Assembly: GCA_002591745.1 (NCBI GenBank)
Contig: PDLQ01000007.1
Span: forward strand, 1 to 64,000
Direction of reading: 5' to 3'
Length of the DNA stretch: 64,000 nt
Origin: Lewinellaceae bacterium SD302
Lineage (GTDB): Bacteria > Bacteroidota > Bacteroidia > Chitinophagales > Saprospiraceae
The first letter of the stretch is position 1. The number at the start of each line of letters is the position of its first letter. Positions 1 through 8,573 of the stretch are shown in pieces. The position numbers and the translations under genes are program-made. Below the pieces are notes generated by a model. It was not told where the DNA came from. It searched no databases and saw nothing but the letters and a program-made list of their open reading frames with translations.

Positions 1-2
1 CG

Positions 3-86
3 GTGAACAACTTACGCAACAAGATGATTCATACCGTAATGGCGTGCTTAAGAAATGAGGTTATGTATGATGAAAATTATGCATAA
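3..86 (+). CDS. possible transposase C-terminal tail (partial)
   Basis: An open frame enters the window from the left and stops with TAA at 84-86. The last residues include the stretch NKMIHTVMACLRNEVMYDEN. This loosely resembles the end of IS110/IS116-type transposases, which often finish with an NKLL-like helix followed by a Y-D-x-N-Y motif. A second frame, 2-58, is also open and ends in TGA, so the reading is not certain. No inverted repeat or element end can be assessed here because the rest lies outside the window. Confidence 0.25.
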   Translation: MNNLRNKMIHTVMACLRNEVMYDENYA

Positions 87-109
87 ACACTTGCACAAAC
101 CATAGCAAT

Positions 110-150
110 CCAAAAGCCGCAGGCGTCCAAAAGGGCGCAGCCCGTCCAAA
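110..150. repeat. half copy of TTTTGGACG hairpin-array element
   Basis: Two short hairpins (GCCGCAGGC and GGGCGCAGCCC) are each followed by GTCCAAA-type linkers. This matches the right halves of the larger elements at 19137-19351, 31501-31716 and 54030-54262. The left half and central stem are missing, so this is a solo half-element just upstream of the exonuclease gene. Confidence 0.6.
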
Positions 151-170
151 CTATTCCCTACCTTCGCCCC

Positions 171-992
171 ATGCTACCCATCCCCCTAGACCGCGACCTT
201 GTTTTTTTCGATATTGAGAGTACTGGCCTTAATGTGATTCGTGACCGGATTATGCAGATTGCCCTGATCAAGCTGCCCGCTGATGGTGGCCCACGGCAGG
301 AATTGGAAATGCTGGTGAACCCGGGTGTCTTGATCAGTGAGGAAGCCTATGCGGTGCACGGAATCGGACCAAAGGACGTTGCCAATAAGCCTTCTTTCGG
401 CCAGGTAGCTCAGGAAATATTTGATTTTATCGGCGATGCTGATTTGGCGGGTTACAATTCTAATCGTTTCGACGTACCGATGCTGATGGAAGAATTCGCC
501 AGGAATGGAATCGAGTTCGATATCAATAAACGGAGGTTGATTGACGCTCAGCGTATTTTCTACCGCATGGAACCACGTACCCTTGGTGCTGCGCTGAAAT
601 TTTATACCGGCCAGAAGATGGAGAATGCTCATGATGCCCTGGCGGACGTGCAAGCTACAATCGATGTCTTTGAAGGTCAGTTGAAGTATTACGCCGGTCA
701 GAACTACGAGGATGCCGACGGCAACGTAATTGAAAAACCGCTGAGTCAGGACATGGATGCCGTTGCCAAATTTTGCCGCGACGACCGTTCACTGGACGTA
801 ACAAACCGTCTTAAGCTGAATGAGCAGGGCGTAGCCGTTTTCAACTTTGGCAAGTACCAGGGCAAGCCCGTGGGGGAGGTCTGCGCCACCGATCCTGGCT
901 TCTACAACTGGATATTAAATAAAGATTTTACGCAACAGGTCAAGCAAATGGTGCGTAAGTATACCGAGGAATTTAAACGCAGACATAGTTAG
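171..992 (+). CDS. DEDDh 3'-5' exonuclease (DNA polymerase III epsilon-like)
   Basis: This 273-residue protein carries the three exonuclease motifs of the DnaQ family. Exo I is FFDIESTGL near residue 13, Exo II is NSNRFDVPML near residue 96, and Exo III is HDALADVQAT near residue 153, with the H and D of the DEDDh type. These residues bind two metal ions and remove nucleotides from 3' ends. The C-terminal 60 residues (FNFGKYQGKPVGEV onward) form the small extra domain seen in stand-alone Bacteroidota exonucleases. It is not fused to a polymerase or a GIY-YIG domain, so a repair or RNA/DNA-trimming role is more likely than replicative proofreading. The start ATG directly follows the hairpin repeat. 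Its stop overlaps the next start by one base. Confidence 0.85.
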   Translation: MLPIPLDRDLVFFDIESTGLNVIRDRIMQIALIKLPADGGPRQELEMLVNPGVLISEEAYAVHGIGPKDVANKPSFGQVAQEIFDFIGDADLAGYNSNRFDVPMLMEEFARNGIEFDINKRRLIDAQRIFYRMEPRTLGAALKFYTGQKMENAHDALADVQATIDVFEGQLKYYAGQNYEDADGNVIEKPLSQDMDAVAKFCRDDRSLDVTNRLKLNEQGVAVFNFGKYQGKPVGEVCATDPGFYNWILNKDFTQQVKQMVRKYTEEFKRRHS

Positions 993-1840
993 TGAACTCG
1001 CTTAAAGAAAGAATACTGCCACTGTTGGTCATAATAGCGCTGGTTGCCTCCGGCTGCTACGAGGACGTAGAAGGCTGCCTGGATCCCAACGCCGCTAACT
1101 ACGACCTGGATGCCGATATCGAATGCCTGGAAACCTGCTGTGAATTCCCGGAGTTGAATATTGCCATCAATCACCTCTACGGAGATACCCTGCTGGATCG
1201 GGATAGCTTTTACGTTAATGCCGCAAACAATGTCTTCCGGATCACCCGACTGCGTTACTATTGGTCTGACCTGGCCTTGATTCAGGAAGACGGAACCCGA
1301 CTGGAGCCCGAGGATTCTCTGGACATCGGTCTGGTAGATATGAACAATGACACCTTGTTGGTCGTCATCAACGACAATCTGAATCTTTTCCGAACCGGAT
1401 CATCCAGCGAGCGGGAAATCGGCACTTTCCGAACTGCCCAGTCGGTCACCAGTCTGACGGGAAGGATTGGAATTGAAGATGACTACCAAAGAGTAGCTCC
1501 GGCTACCGCCCCCGATGATCATCCTTTGGGTTTTCAGGAAGGAAGGATGCACTTCGGCCTGGATACTGGCTACGTGAATTTCAAACTGGAGTATGATTTG
1601 ATTGTAGCTGACGATACAATCCAGCGGGTTATCCAGGACTTTGGAAGCCAGCCTTTGAATGTGGATTTTGGCGGTGCACTGGCCTTGCCACGCGGCTTCG
1701 AGATTACCCTCAGTTTCGAAGCCCTACTGGAAGAATGGCTGGCCGGACTGGACTTGGCGGCTACGGACGAAGAACTCGCCGATCAACTGAGCGAAAGAGT
1801 CGTCAACATTTTTTTTCTAACAGAAATTCTGGTGGACTAG
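992..1840 (+). CDS. MbnP-like lipoprotein (divergent copy)
   Basis: The gene starts with GTG, sharing one base with the previous stop (TAGTG), so the two are probably translationally coupled. The N terminus is a lipoprotein signal ending at SGC near residue 22. A Cys-rich calcium-loop-like stretch follows (GCLDPNAANYD). The body resembles the MbnP family: LRYYWSDLALI near residue 90 corresponds to the YYVSDLELI motif of the neighbour at 2194. The aromatic motif usually read as FWGWNSGY is here HFGLDTGY, and the later conserved His is not evident. If MbnP proteins hold copper through a peroxidase-modified tryptophan, this copy may have changed or lost that function. The family call is from motif resemblance; the role is inferred. 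Confidence 0.6.
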   Translation: MNSLKERILPLLVIIALVASGCYEDVEGCLDPNAANYDLDADIECLETCCEFPELNIAINHLYGDTLLDRDSFYVNAANNVFRITRLRYYWSDLALIQEDGTRLEPEDSLDIGLVDMNNDTLLVVINDNLNLFRTGSSSEREIGTFRTAQSVTSLTGRIGIEDDYQRVAPATAPDDHPLGFQEGRMHFGLDTGYVNFKLEYDLIVADDTIQRVIQDFGSQPLNVDFGGALALPRGFEITLSFEALLEEWLAGLDLAATDEELADQLSERVVNIFFLTEILVD

Positions 1841-1883
1841 AAGATTGTTGGGTGTAGCTAAGGTGATGGACTTTACCTGATCA

Positions 1884-1894
1884 TTGCTACTTTG
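1884..1894 (-). repeat. dispersed core repeat, copy 1
   Basis: TTGCTACTTTG, the reverse complement of the exact core CAAAGTAGCAA. It is paired with copy 2 in inverted orientation about 110 bases away. Confidence 0.85.
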
Positions 1895-2004
1895 AAGACA
1901 TAAGAACCTATGCTATAAATAAATAGGCTGCAGGCTTTTCATGGACAATAACTGAGCGTTATAATTGAGAACCTGACGGAACGATCTGTACTTCGTCATG
2001 ACTT

Positions 2005-2015
2005 CAAAGTAGCAA
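2005..2015 (+). repeat. dispersed core repeat, copy 2
   Basis: Exact core CAAAGTAGCAA preceded by GACTT, the second flank type of the family. It is the inverted partner of copy 1. Confidence 0.85.
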
Positions 2016-2193
2016 AGCTGATGCGTACCGAATTATTGTCCGCTATCGGACCAAGGCCAAAAAAATAATACTTGTGATCATATAAAATGGTCAACTTAAG
2101 CGTTTACTTTCTTTGAACTTACATTTACTCGTCACCTTTCTCTCGATTTTACTTAACGGCGGTATTTTCCGCACCTCTAATTAATTAACCGAA

Positions 2194-2973
2194 ATGAAAC
2201 TTCGATTTACTTTTTTGCTGCTTTGTGCAGCCCTGACGAGTGCCTTTATCTTCACTGCCTGTGATGATGACGAAGATGCGGCCGTCCCTAGCGGGGACGT
2301 GACCGTGAACTTCAATGCCCTGTACGACGGTGCCAATCTGACCGTTCAGAGCGATGTCTACGACTATCCGGACGGGAGCGAACTCAAAGTACAGCTCTTC
2401 CAATACTACGTTTCTGACCTGGAACTGATCCCCGCCAATGGGGGCGACGCCGTCCAGCTCTCCGACATTCTGCTGGTGCGCTACAACAATGCTCAGGAAG
2501 ATAATGTGGATAGTTACGAATTCAACGAAATTCCCGCCGGTGAGTACACGGGTATCCGCTATGGTCTGGGCGTCAGCCCCGACCTGAACAGTATGGACCC
2601 CAATGAATTCGATGCCGACTTCGTGCTGAACGACGCTGAATTCTGGCCGGGGAACGCACGCTACGTATTTGCCAAGATCGAAGCTACCGTCGATCTGGAG
2701 AATGACGGTACCTTTGATACGGGTGTTTCTTACCATATGGGTAGCAACGACATCTATTCTACGGTAACTTTCAACGCCCCGATCACGGTGAGCGAAAACG
2801 GCAACACCACGCTGGATATTATGGCCGACGTGCAGAAGGCCCTGGCCGCCAGCGATACGGATTTTCACGATTTCAGCGACGAAAGCCAACGGATCGTTCA
2901 CGGCGGTAATCAAGCCGTTGCTGCAGATATCTGGGAGCGGCTGGGGGCGCAGTTTACTCTGAGCGTGCGGTAA
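2194..2973 (+). CDS. MbnP-like lipoprotein (canonical copy)
   Basis: This 259-residue protein has a lipoprotein signal (FIFTACDDDED, Cys near residue 23), so it should sit on the outer or inner membrane facing the periplasm. MbnP family features are visible: FQYYVSDLELIPANGG near residue 68, AEFWPGNARYVFAKIE near residue 150, and YHMGSND near residue 182 with the usual histidine. In the studied methanobactin systems, MbnP partners with MbnH, a di-haem MauG-like enzyme that oxidises a tryptophan of MbnP to kynurenine. Two di-haem peroxidases follow directly here, which supports the assignment. That this pair handles copper is inferred from the family and not shown by the sequence. Confidence 0.75.
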   Translation: MKLRFTFLLLCAALTSAFIFTACDDDEDAAVPSGDVTVNFNALYDGANLTVQSDVYDYPDGSELKVQLFQYYVSDLELIPANGGDAVQLSDILLVRYNNAQEDNVDSYEFNEIPAGEYTGIRYGLGVSPDLNSMDPNEFDADFVLNDAEFWPGNARYVFAKIEATVDLENDGTFDTGVSYHMGSNDIYSTVTFNAPITVSENGNTTLDIMADVQKALAASDTDFHDFSDESQRIVHGGNQAVAADIWERLGAQFTLSVR

Positions 2974-3107
2974 GTGAGTCACTGCTCAAACCCAAGATAA
3001 ATTGGATCAGTTACCCTCGCTTTGCCTCGTTGGTAGAGTGGGGGTAGTTTGAATACAGTAGAATGCTGTGTTTGGACAACGTTATTTGGCGAATGTTGAA
3101 ATTTTAT

Positions 3108-4214
3108 ATGTATAATAGTTTGATTTTTAGCGAGTTTGTATTTTTGCAAATACACGTATTTATAAATACATGTATTTATAAATTTATAATTTTACTCATC
3201 CTGGCCTCATTCACCCTGGCTTGCTCCAACACGCCCACTCCTCCCTACGCGGCTATCCTCTATCCCGATGACAATCCATCTACTGAGCAGGGAGTCGAAC
3301 TCGGTAGCCGCTTATTTTCCGATCCCATCCTCTCCGCCGATTCTACCATCAGCTGCCAAAGTTGCCATCTGCCGGAACTGGCTTTTACGGACGGTAAAAC
3401 ACTTAGTGTAGGTATCAATGGTCGAATAGGGCGACGGAATTCTCCCAGCCTGACCAATATCGGTTACTTATTTCGCACCATGTTTTGGGATGGCCGGGCT
3501 GATAACCTGGAAGCCCAGGCCCTGCACCCGGTAGCCGATCCGAACGAGATGGGCGGCGACTGGCCCACTATCATCACTCGCTTGCGCCACCACGATTACT
3601 ACGGTGAAGCCCTGAAAGATGCTTTCGGTCTTTCCAGCTTACGGGAAATAAACCCCGATCACGTTGGAAAAGCGTTGGCCCAGTTTCAACGCAGTCTGAT
3701 AAGTTTTAACAGCAAGTATGACTTGGTGCTACGTGGTGAAGCAGTATTCACTGATAGCGAAGCCAGAGGGTTTAATATCTTTATGGATGAGGCAGATTTT
3801 AGCGAAGATCCTGAGATCAAAGCATTGCCTGTTTCTGAATGTGCCCATTGCCATATCCCCCCTCATTTTACCAACCAGCAATTCTTTAATAACGGCCTGG
3901 ACGAAGCTCCAAATTTAACGGAGTTTCCCGATCTCGGCCGCGGAACTGTGACCGGTAACCTTTATCATAATGGACTGTTTAGAACACCGGGACTTCGTAA
4001 CGTCGAACTTACCGCTCCTTATATGCACGATGGTCGGTTTGAAACTTTGGAAGAAGTAGTTGACCATTATAACAAAGGTGGCCACTACGCCGAAAATCGG
4101 AGTGCCAACGTACGGCCTTTGGGGCTAAGTGATCGGGATAAGACAGATCTCGTCACTTTCTTGCGTACCCTGACCGATACGGTTTTCGTTAATCAGTATA
4201 CCAGTGCTAAGTAG
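3108..4214 (+). CDS. di-haem cytochrome c peroxidase (MauG/MbnH-like), first copy
   Basis: Two CXXCH haem-binding motifs are present, CQSCH and CAHCH, with the family landmarks LAFTDG after the first and APYMHDGRFETLEEVVDHY near the C terminus. Proteins of this family reduce peroxide or, in MauG and MbnH, oxidise residues on a partner protein in the periplasm. A lipobox (ILASFTLAC) marks it as a lipoprotein. The start is uncertain: the frame is open back to 3063, ATG codons lie at 3063, 3093 and 3108, and the 26-base palindrome lies between these and the signal peptide core. A start close to 3174 with a rare codon would give an ideal signal peptide. Twelve bases separate it from the next gene, a second copy. 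Confidence 0.85.
   Translation: MYNSLIFSEFVFLQIHVFINTCIYKFIILLILASFTLACSNTPTPPYAAILYPDDNPSTEQGVELGSRLFSDPILSADSTISCQSCHLPELAFTDGKTLSVGINGRIGRRNSPSLTNIGYLFRTMFWDGRADNLEAQALHPVADPNEMGGDWPTIITRLRHHDYYGEALKDAFGLSSLREINPDHVGKALAQFQRSLISFNSKYDLVLRGEAVFTDSEARGFNIFMDEADFSEDPEIKALPVSECAHCHIPPHFTNQQFFNNGLDEAPNLTEFPDLGRGTVTGNLYHNGLFRTPGLRNVELTAPYMHDGRFETLEEVVDHYNKGGHYAENRSANVRPLGLSDRDKTDLVTFLRTLTDTVFVNQYTSAK
3119..3146 (+). promoter_or_regulatory. candidate Bacteroidota promoter
   Basis: TATTTTTG at 3139-3146 fits the -7 box TAnnTTTG, with TTTG at 3119-3122. The 16-base spacing is slightly shorter than the usual 17-23. Transcription would start near 3153, inside the palindromic region, which makes the translation start of the peroxidase gene hard to place. 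Confidence 0.4.
3148..3183. promoter_or_regulatory. tandem AT-rich palindromes, possible operator
   Basis: Bases 3158-3183 form a perfect 26-base palindrome centred on TACATGTA. Directly upstream, 3148-3161 repeats the same half-sites as AAATAC-AC-GTATTT. The two AAATACnnGTATTT cores are 16 bases apart. Such paired dyads are typical of dimeric repressor sites, and TACA/TGTA half-sites recall BlaI/CopY-type operators. There is no T-run after the palindrome, so it is unlikely to be a terminator. The regulator is unknown. Confidence 0.5.
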
Positions 4215-4225
4215 AACTACTCAAG

Positions 4226-5368
4226 ATGAAAAACCTTATTACACTTTTTGCTCTGTCCACTCTGTTTTTCGCCTTCGGTTGTGAAGACGATGATAGCGGC
4301 ATGATGGGTGGTACGGATGATGACGGTGGATCTATGATAACCAGTATTGAGATTTCTGGTCCCAGTAATCCCACGTCCTATAATCTTGAAGTGCCCAGCT
4401 ATTTGCCTGGCCCCATCATTCCCGAAGATAATCCGCTGACCGTAGAGGGAGTACAGTTGGGACGTAAACTGTTCTACGATCCGATCTTAAGTAGAGATAG
4501 TACCATTTCGTGCTCCAGTTGCCATCAACAGCAGCTAGCCTTTACGGATGGCCAGGCCTTATCTATCGGTATCGAAGGGCAATCTGCGTCGCGTAATGCA
4601 ATGTCTCCGGTCAATATGGTCTTTAATCCGAATAATTTCCACTGGGATGGTGCCCACGAAAGCCTCGAGATACAGGCCATTCACCCGGTAGAGAATATGC
4701 TGGAAATGGATGCCGACTGGGAAGAAGTAGAAGAACGATTACGCAATCACCCTGGCTATCCCCAGGATTTTCGGGCGGCTTTCGGTATTGGTAACACTAA
4801 CGAACTCACCCGTGAACTGGCGACCAGGGCACTTGGACAGTTTGAGCGGACTATGATTTCGGGCCAGTCTCGCTACGATAAAGTAGTATCTCAGAATGAT
4901 GGTTTTTTTACGGAATTGGAAGAAGAAGGGAAACAGTTGTTTTTTGTCGAGTTTAATCCGTCAGACAGTATTTCTCACCCTGGATGTAGTCACTGCCACA
5001 ATGCGCCTCGCTTTGGAGACAACCTATTTCACAATAACGGATTAGATAGCGTAGCCAGCCTCACTGATTTCGCAGATTTAGGCCTCGGTGGAGTCAATGG
5101 CAATGTATTTGATAATGGCAAATTTCGTACACCGACTCTTCGTAATATTGCCCTTACCGCTCCTTACATGCATGATGGTCGCTTCTCAACTTTAGAGGAG
5201 GTATTGGAGCAATATGCTAGAGGTGGCCATGGTATAGAAGGAGAAAGTCCTTTTCTAACTCCCTTCGAGCTAACTCCAGAAAAACAAGCCGCCCTCCTCG
5301 CCTTTCTCAATACCCTGACGGACGAAGAGTTCATTAACGACGAGCGCTTTTCCAATCCATTTGAATAG
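4226..5368 (+). CDS. di-haem cytochrome c peroxidase (MauG/MbnH-like), second copy
   Basis: This 380-residue lipoprotein (signal ending FAFGCEDDD) has two haem motifs, CSSCH and CSHCH, and the same landmarks as the previous gene (LAFTDGQALSIGI, APYMHDGRFSTLEEVLEQY). The Cys is followed by a spacer rich in Asp, Gly and Met (DDDSGMMGGTDDDGG), a possible metal-binding or flexible linker that the first copy lacks. The pair arose by duplication, because the catalytic bodies align throughout. The genes probably form one transcript with the MbnP-like gene upstream. Each MbnP-like protein may have its own peroxidase, which is an inference from the two-plus-two arrangement. Confidence 0.88.
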   Translation: MKNLITLFALSTLFFAFGCEDDDSGMMGGTDDDGGSMITSIEISGPSNPTSYNLEVPSYLPGPIIPEDNPLTVEGVQLGRKLFYDPILSRDSTISCSSCHQQQLAFTDGQALSIGIEGQSASRNAMSPVNMVFNPNNFHWDGAHESLEIQAIHPVENMLEMDADWEEVEERLRNHPGYPQDFRAAFGIGNTNELTRELATRALGQFERTMISGQSRYDKVVSQNDGFFTELEEEGKQLFFVEFNPSDSISHPGCSHCHNAPRFGDNLFHNNGLDSVASLTDFADLGLGGVNGNVFDNGKFRTPTLRNIALTAPYMHDGRFSTLEEVLEQYARGGHGIEGESPFLTPFELTPEKQAALLAFLNTLTDEEFINDERFSNPFE

Positions 5369-5536
5369 TGGTCCTCCGACCCGGGGCGGTGCCCTTACTT
5401 TTAATTTAGTCGCTACCTGTCGCTGTCGTGACTGAGGCCGGGGCCGGTAGAATATGGCTGTAAGCCTCAAACGGGCATTGCTACATCAGCTTGGCTGATC
5501 GTCGCAAAAAGCAATCAGTATCGCACTCATCAAGCA

Positions 5537-5547
5537 TTGCTACTTTG
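5537..5547 (-). repeat. dispersed core repeat, copy 3
   Basis: TTGCTACTTTG followed by TCAGTCACC, the TGACTGA flank type when read on the other strand. A partial look-alike, GCATTGCTACATCAG, lies about 60 bases upstream. Confidence 0.8.
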
Positions 5548-5631
5548 TCAGTCACCATAACGACTTGAATACTATTTGCTCCTCAGAGTTGAAGCCCAAA
5601 ATCTTAATCTTTAGTTGACATTGGAAAAATG

Positions 5632-5639
5632 TATCTTTG
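5632..5639 (+). promoter_or_regulatory. -7 promoter box of the TonB receptor gene
   Basis: TATCTTTG matches the Bacteroidota -7 consensus TAnnTTTG exactly and is identical to the box in front of the tRNA-tuf operon. The upstream -33 motif is weak (TTG at 5615-5617, spacing 14). The transcript would begin near 5646, giving a leader of about 27 bases. Confidence 0.5.
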
Positions 5640-5672
5640 CGCCACTTTAGAGCTTGTTAGCCCCCATCCGTT

Positions 5673-8474
5673 ATGACGCGAAATTTACTCCTAGTTATTT
5701 TTACGCTCTTTTGCTGCGGCCTGGCCGCCCAGGTGACCATTACCGGATCGGTGGTGGACCTGCGTACCAGCGAGCCCTTACCCGGTGCTACTATCCAGAT
5801 TGGCACCGACCAAACGGTAGCCGATGCGGCCGGTAAATTTACCTTCACCGTTAATCTGAGCGCCGGTACCGAGGTTGAGTTTTCCGTCAATGAGGAAGAC
5901 CACCGTGAGTTTGCCGAGATCATTACCATTGCTGCTGGAACCGTCCAGGACTTGGGCGAAATTGTATTGCTGCCCGGTGATGACCTGACCAATGACCTGA
6001 CCCAGGAGTTACTGCCCACCATTTCCGTAACGGACGTGGGCGATGATTCTGGCTCCGGCTCTCAAACAGTATCCAGCCTGCTGGGTGCCAACCGCGATCC
6101 TTTCGTGAGCGCCGCTGCCTTCAACTGGGGGGTGGCTCGCTTCCGCATCCGGGGCTACGACTCCGAGTACACCGATTTCTTCCTGAATGGACTTCCCTTT
6201 AATGACCTGGAGACCGGTCGTGTCTTCTTCAGTCAATGGGGTGGCCTGAACCGGGTGACCAGCAACCGCGCAGCTACCGTGGGCTTGGACGGTGTCGACT
6301 ATGGTTTCAACGGCATCGGTGGTGGTTCTACGCTCGACCTGCGCGCCCGCAACCAGCGCAAGCAAACCCGCATCGGCTACGCCGTCAGCAATCGTACTTA
6401 TCGCAACCGGATAATGGGCAGTTACGCCAGCGGCACCAACGAAAAAGGCTGGTCTTTCGCCCTGGCGGGTTCCTATCGCTGGGCCGAGGAAGGCTTTGTG
6501 GAAGGCACGCCCTACCAAGCCTATAGCTACTTCCTGAGTGTCGATAAAGATTTGGGTAAAGGGCATTTCCTGTCCTTCACCGGATTTGGCGCACCCGGCA
6601 AACGCGGTGGTAGTTTCCCCGCCGTACAGGAAGCCAACGACCTGGTGGACAATAACTATTACAACGCCAACTGGGGCTTACAAAATGGCGAGGTCCGTAA
6701 CGCCCGGATCAGTGACTACCACCAGCCGATCCTGATGCTGCGCCACGATTACGAGCCAAACGCCAACTTCACCTTGAACACGGCCATGGCCTACCAGTTT
6801 GGCCGCGGTGGTCGGACTTCCCTCGATTGGTTCGATGCTCCGGACCCCCGCCCGGATTACTACCGCCGCTTACCTTCTTTTCAGACCAATTCGGAAACCG
6901 CCGATGCAGTTGCCGATGCTTTTCGCAACGATATCAACGTACGCCAGATTAACTGGGATCAACTCTACGAGGTCAACCGCGGCAGCGTACTGACCGTAGA
7001 GGATGCTGACGGTATCGAAGGGAACGACGTAACCGGCCTGCGTGCCAAATACATCGTCGAAGACCGCCGTAACGACGTGGAACGCCGCATCTTCAGCACA
7101 AACTTCCGCTATAACCCCAATGATGTCAGTACCCTCACCGGCGGCTTCTACTACAGCAGCCAGACCACCGATAACTTTAAGGAGGTGAACGATCTGTTGG
7201 GGGCGGACTTCTATCTGGATATCGACCGCTTCGCCACCTTCGATAGCGTAGCTACCAGCGACTTTGCTCAGAATGATCTGGATAACCCCAATCGCCTTCT
7301 CCGTGAAGGTGACCGTTTTGGCTATAGCTACAAGACCCATACCCGCGATGCTAAAATTTGGCTGCAGAACCTGTGGCAGACCAACAAATTCGACTTTTTC
7401 GTCGGTGGCCAGCTGGGCGTGCGCAAACTCTGGCGCGATGGGTTCAACCGTAACGGGCGTTTCCCGGAGAACAGTGCTGGTCGTAGTGCCCGCGAGTACT
7501 TCGCGCCCTTCTCTTTAAAAGGTGGTGTGACCTATAAATACAATGGCCGCAACTATTTCCTCTTCAATGCCGTAGTGCAGGAAGTGGCACCCAACACTCG
7601 CGACGCCTTCCTGAGTCCACGGACCCGTAATAGCGTAGTGGAGAACCTGGTGACCCAAAAGATAAAAAGTGTGGAAGGCGGATACCAACTTCGCTCCACC
7701 AGACTTAGCGTTCGTCTACTGGCCTATTTCACTGAATTTAAGGATCAGACCAACGTTCGTTCATTCTTCCTGGATAACGCCATTCGCAATACGGACGGTA
7801 GTACCAGCGGCGGTTTCGTCAATTACATCATTACTGGCCAGGAAAGCATTAGTAAGGGCATCGAAGCCAGCGTGGAATACAAACTGCTGCCGACCCTGGA
7901 ACTGCAGGCAGTCGCCGCATTAGGTAGCCACCGTTACGCGAATCGCCCGATCGGCCAGGCCGTATTGGACAACCAACCGGAAGTTTCCGCCAGTCGCCGT
8001 CTTTATATCAAAAATTACGTGGTGCCCGGTACCCCGCAAACGGCCGGAACACTCGGACTGCGTTTTGCGCCCAAGGGCTTCTGGTTCGTCAACCTGAACC
8101 TGAATTACTTCGATAACATCTACCTCGATTTCTTCCCCCAGCGACGCACTATCGAGGCGGTAAGCCTAGTGGAGGACCCAACTTTCCCGGCTCAGGTGGT
8201 CGACGACGAACTCTTCGACGAGATCATTCGCCAGGAGAAAGCGCCTTCGGCCGTTACGCTGGACCTCTTCGGCGGTAAATCATTCAAAATCGGGGATAAA
8301 TTCATTTACCTCAACGTGGGTGTTAACAACATCCTGGATAAGCGAGATTTTGTCACCGGCGGTTTTGAGCAAAGCCGTTTCGACTTTGAAGGGCGCGACG
8401 TAGATCGTTTCCCGGCCCGCCAATTCTACGCCTTCGGGCGCAATTACTTCATCAGCCTGGATTTCCGGTTGTAA
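5673..8474 (+). CDS. TonB-dependent outer membrane receptor
   Basis: This 933-residue protein has a signal peptide (LFCCGLAAQ), an N-terminal CarboxypepD_reg-like domain (residues about 22-95), a plug domain (VARFRIRGYDSEYTDFFLNG near residue 155) and a long beta-barrel ending in the aromatic-rich YFISLDFRL. Such receptors import substrates through the outer membrane using TonB energy. It is not a SusC, since the long SusC linker and the matching SusD are missing. The next gene encodes a DUF5689 lipoprotein, a common partner of this receptor type. Its position after the peroxidase/MbnP-like genes suggests uptake of a metal complex or related ligand, but the substrate cannot be read from sequence. 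Confidence 0.85.
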   Translation: MTRNLLLVIFTLFCCGLAAQVTITGSVVDLRTSEPLPGATIQIGTDQTVADAAGKFTFTVNLSAGTEVEFSVNEEDHREFAEIITIAAGTVQDLGEIVLLPGDDLTNDLTQELLPTISVTDVGDDSGSGSQTVSSLLGANRDPFVSAAAFNWGVARFRIRGYDSEYTDFFLNGLPFNDLETGRVFFSQWGGLNRVTSNRAATVGLDGVDYGFNGIGGGSTLDLRARNQRKQTRIGYAVSNRTYRNRIMGSYASGTNEKGWSFALAGSYRWAEEGFVEGTPYQAYSYFLSVDKDLGKGHFLSFTGFGAPGKRGGSFPAVQEANDLVDNNYYNANWGLQNGEVRNARISDYHQPILMLRHDYEPNANFTLNTAMAYQFGRGGRTSLDWFDAPDPRPDYYRRLPSFQTNSETADAVADAFRNDINVRQINWDQLYEVNRGSVLTVEDADGIEGNDVTGLRAKYIVEDRRNDVERRIFSTNFRYNPNDVSTLTGGFYYSSQTTDNFKEVNDLLGADFYLDIDRFATFDSVATSDFAQNDLDNPNRLLREGDRFGYSYKTHTRDAKIWLQNLWQTNKFDFFVGGQLGVRKLWRDGFNRNGRFPENSAGRSAREYFAPFSLKGGVTYKYNGRNYFLFNAVVQEVAPNTRDAFLSPRTRNSVVENLVTQKIKSVEGGYQLRSTRLSVRLLAYFTEFKDQTNVRSFFLDNAIRNTDGSTSGGFVNYIITGQESISKGIEASVEYKLLPTLELQAVAALGSHRYANRPIGQAVLDNQPEVSASRRLYIKNYVVPGTPQTAGTLGLRFAPKGFWFVNLNLNYFDNIYLDFFPQRRTIEAVSLVEDPTFPAQVVDDELFDEIIRQEKAPSAVTLDLFGGKSFKIGDKFIYLNVGVNNILDKRDFVTGGFEQSRFDFEGRDVDRFPARQFYAFGRNYFISLDFRL

Positions 8475-8536
8475 GCCTCAGCTCACCTCACCAAACAGAA
8501 TATCAATTTCGGGATGACTGTAATTATTTTGGCTAA

Positions 8537-8547
8537 CAAAGTAGCAG
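8537..8547 (+). repeat. dispersed core repeat, copy 4
   Basis: CAAAGTAGCAG with the full left flank ATTTTGGCTAA and right flank TGTT. It lies in the leader of the DUF5689 gene and creates a false N-terminal reading (ILANKVAV) if an upstream start is taken. A weaker partial copy, CAAGTAGCATT, follows about 20 bases later. Confidence 0.85.
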
Positions 8548-8573
8548 TGTTCTCGGCGAACTCAAGTAGCATT

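Larger units (their letters stand above)
1841..2193. other. intergenic region with inverted repeat pair
   Basis: This 353-base gap holds two copies of the dispersed 11-base core, facing each other, at 1884-1894 and 2005-2015. Both are flanked by CTT on the core's left side. The bases between them show no open frame or strong hairpin. The A/T-rich final 100 bases before the gene at 2194 probably contain its promoter, but I see no clean TAnnTTTG box. Confidence 0.5.
5369..5672. other. intergenic region with hairpin, repeat and promoter
   Basis: This 304-base gap contains a small hairpin at 5485-5499 (ATCAGC-TTG-GCTGAT), a core repeat at 5537-5547 and a promoter box at 5632-5639. No clear terminator for the peroxidase genes is visible. 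Confidence 0.5.
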
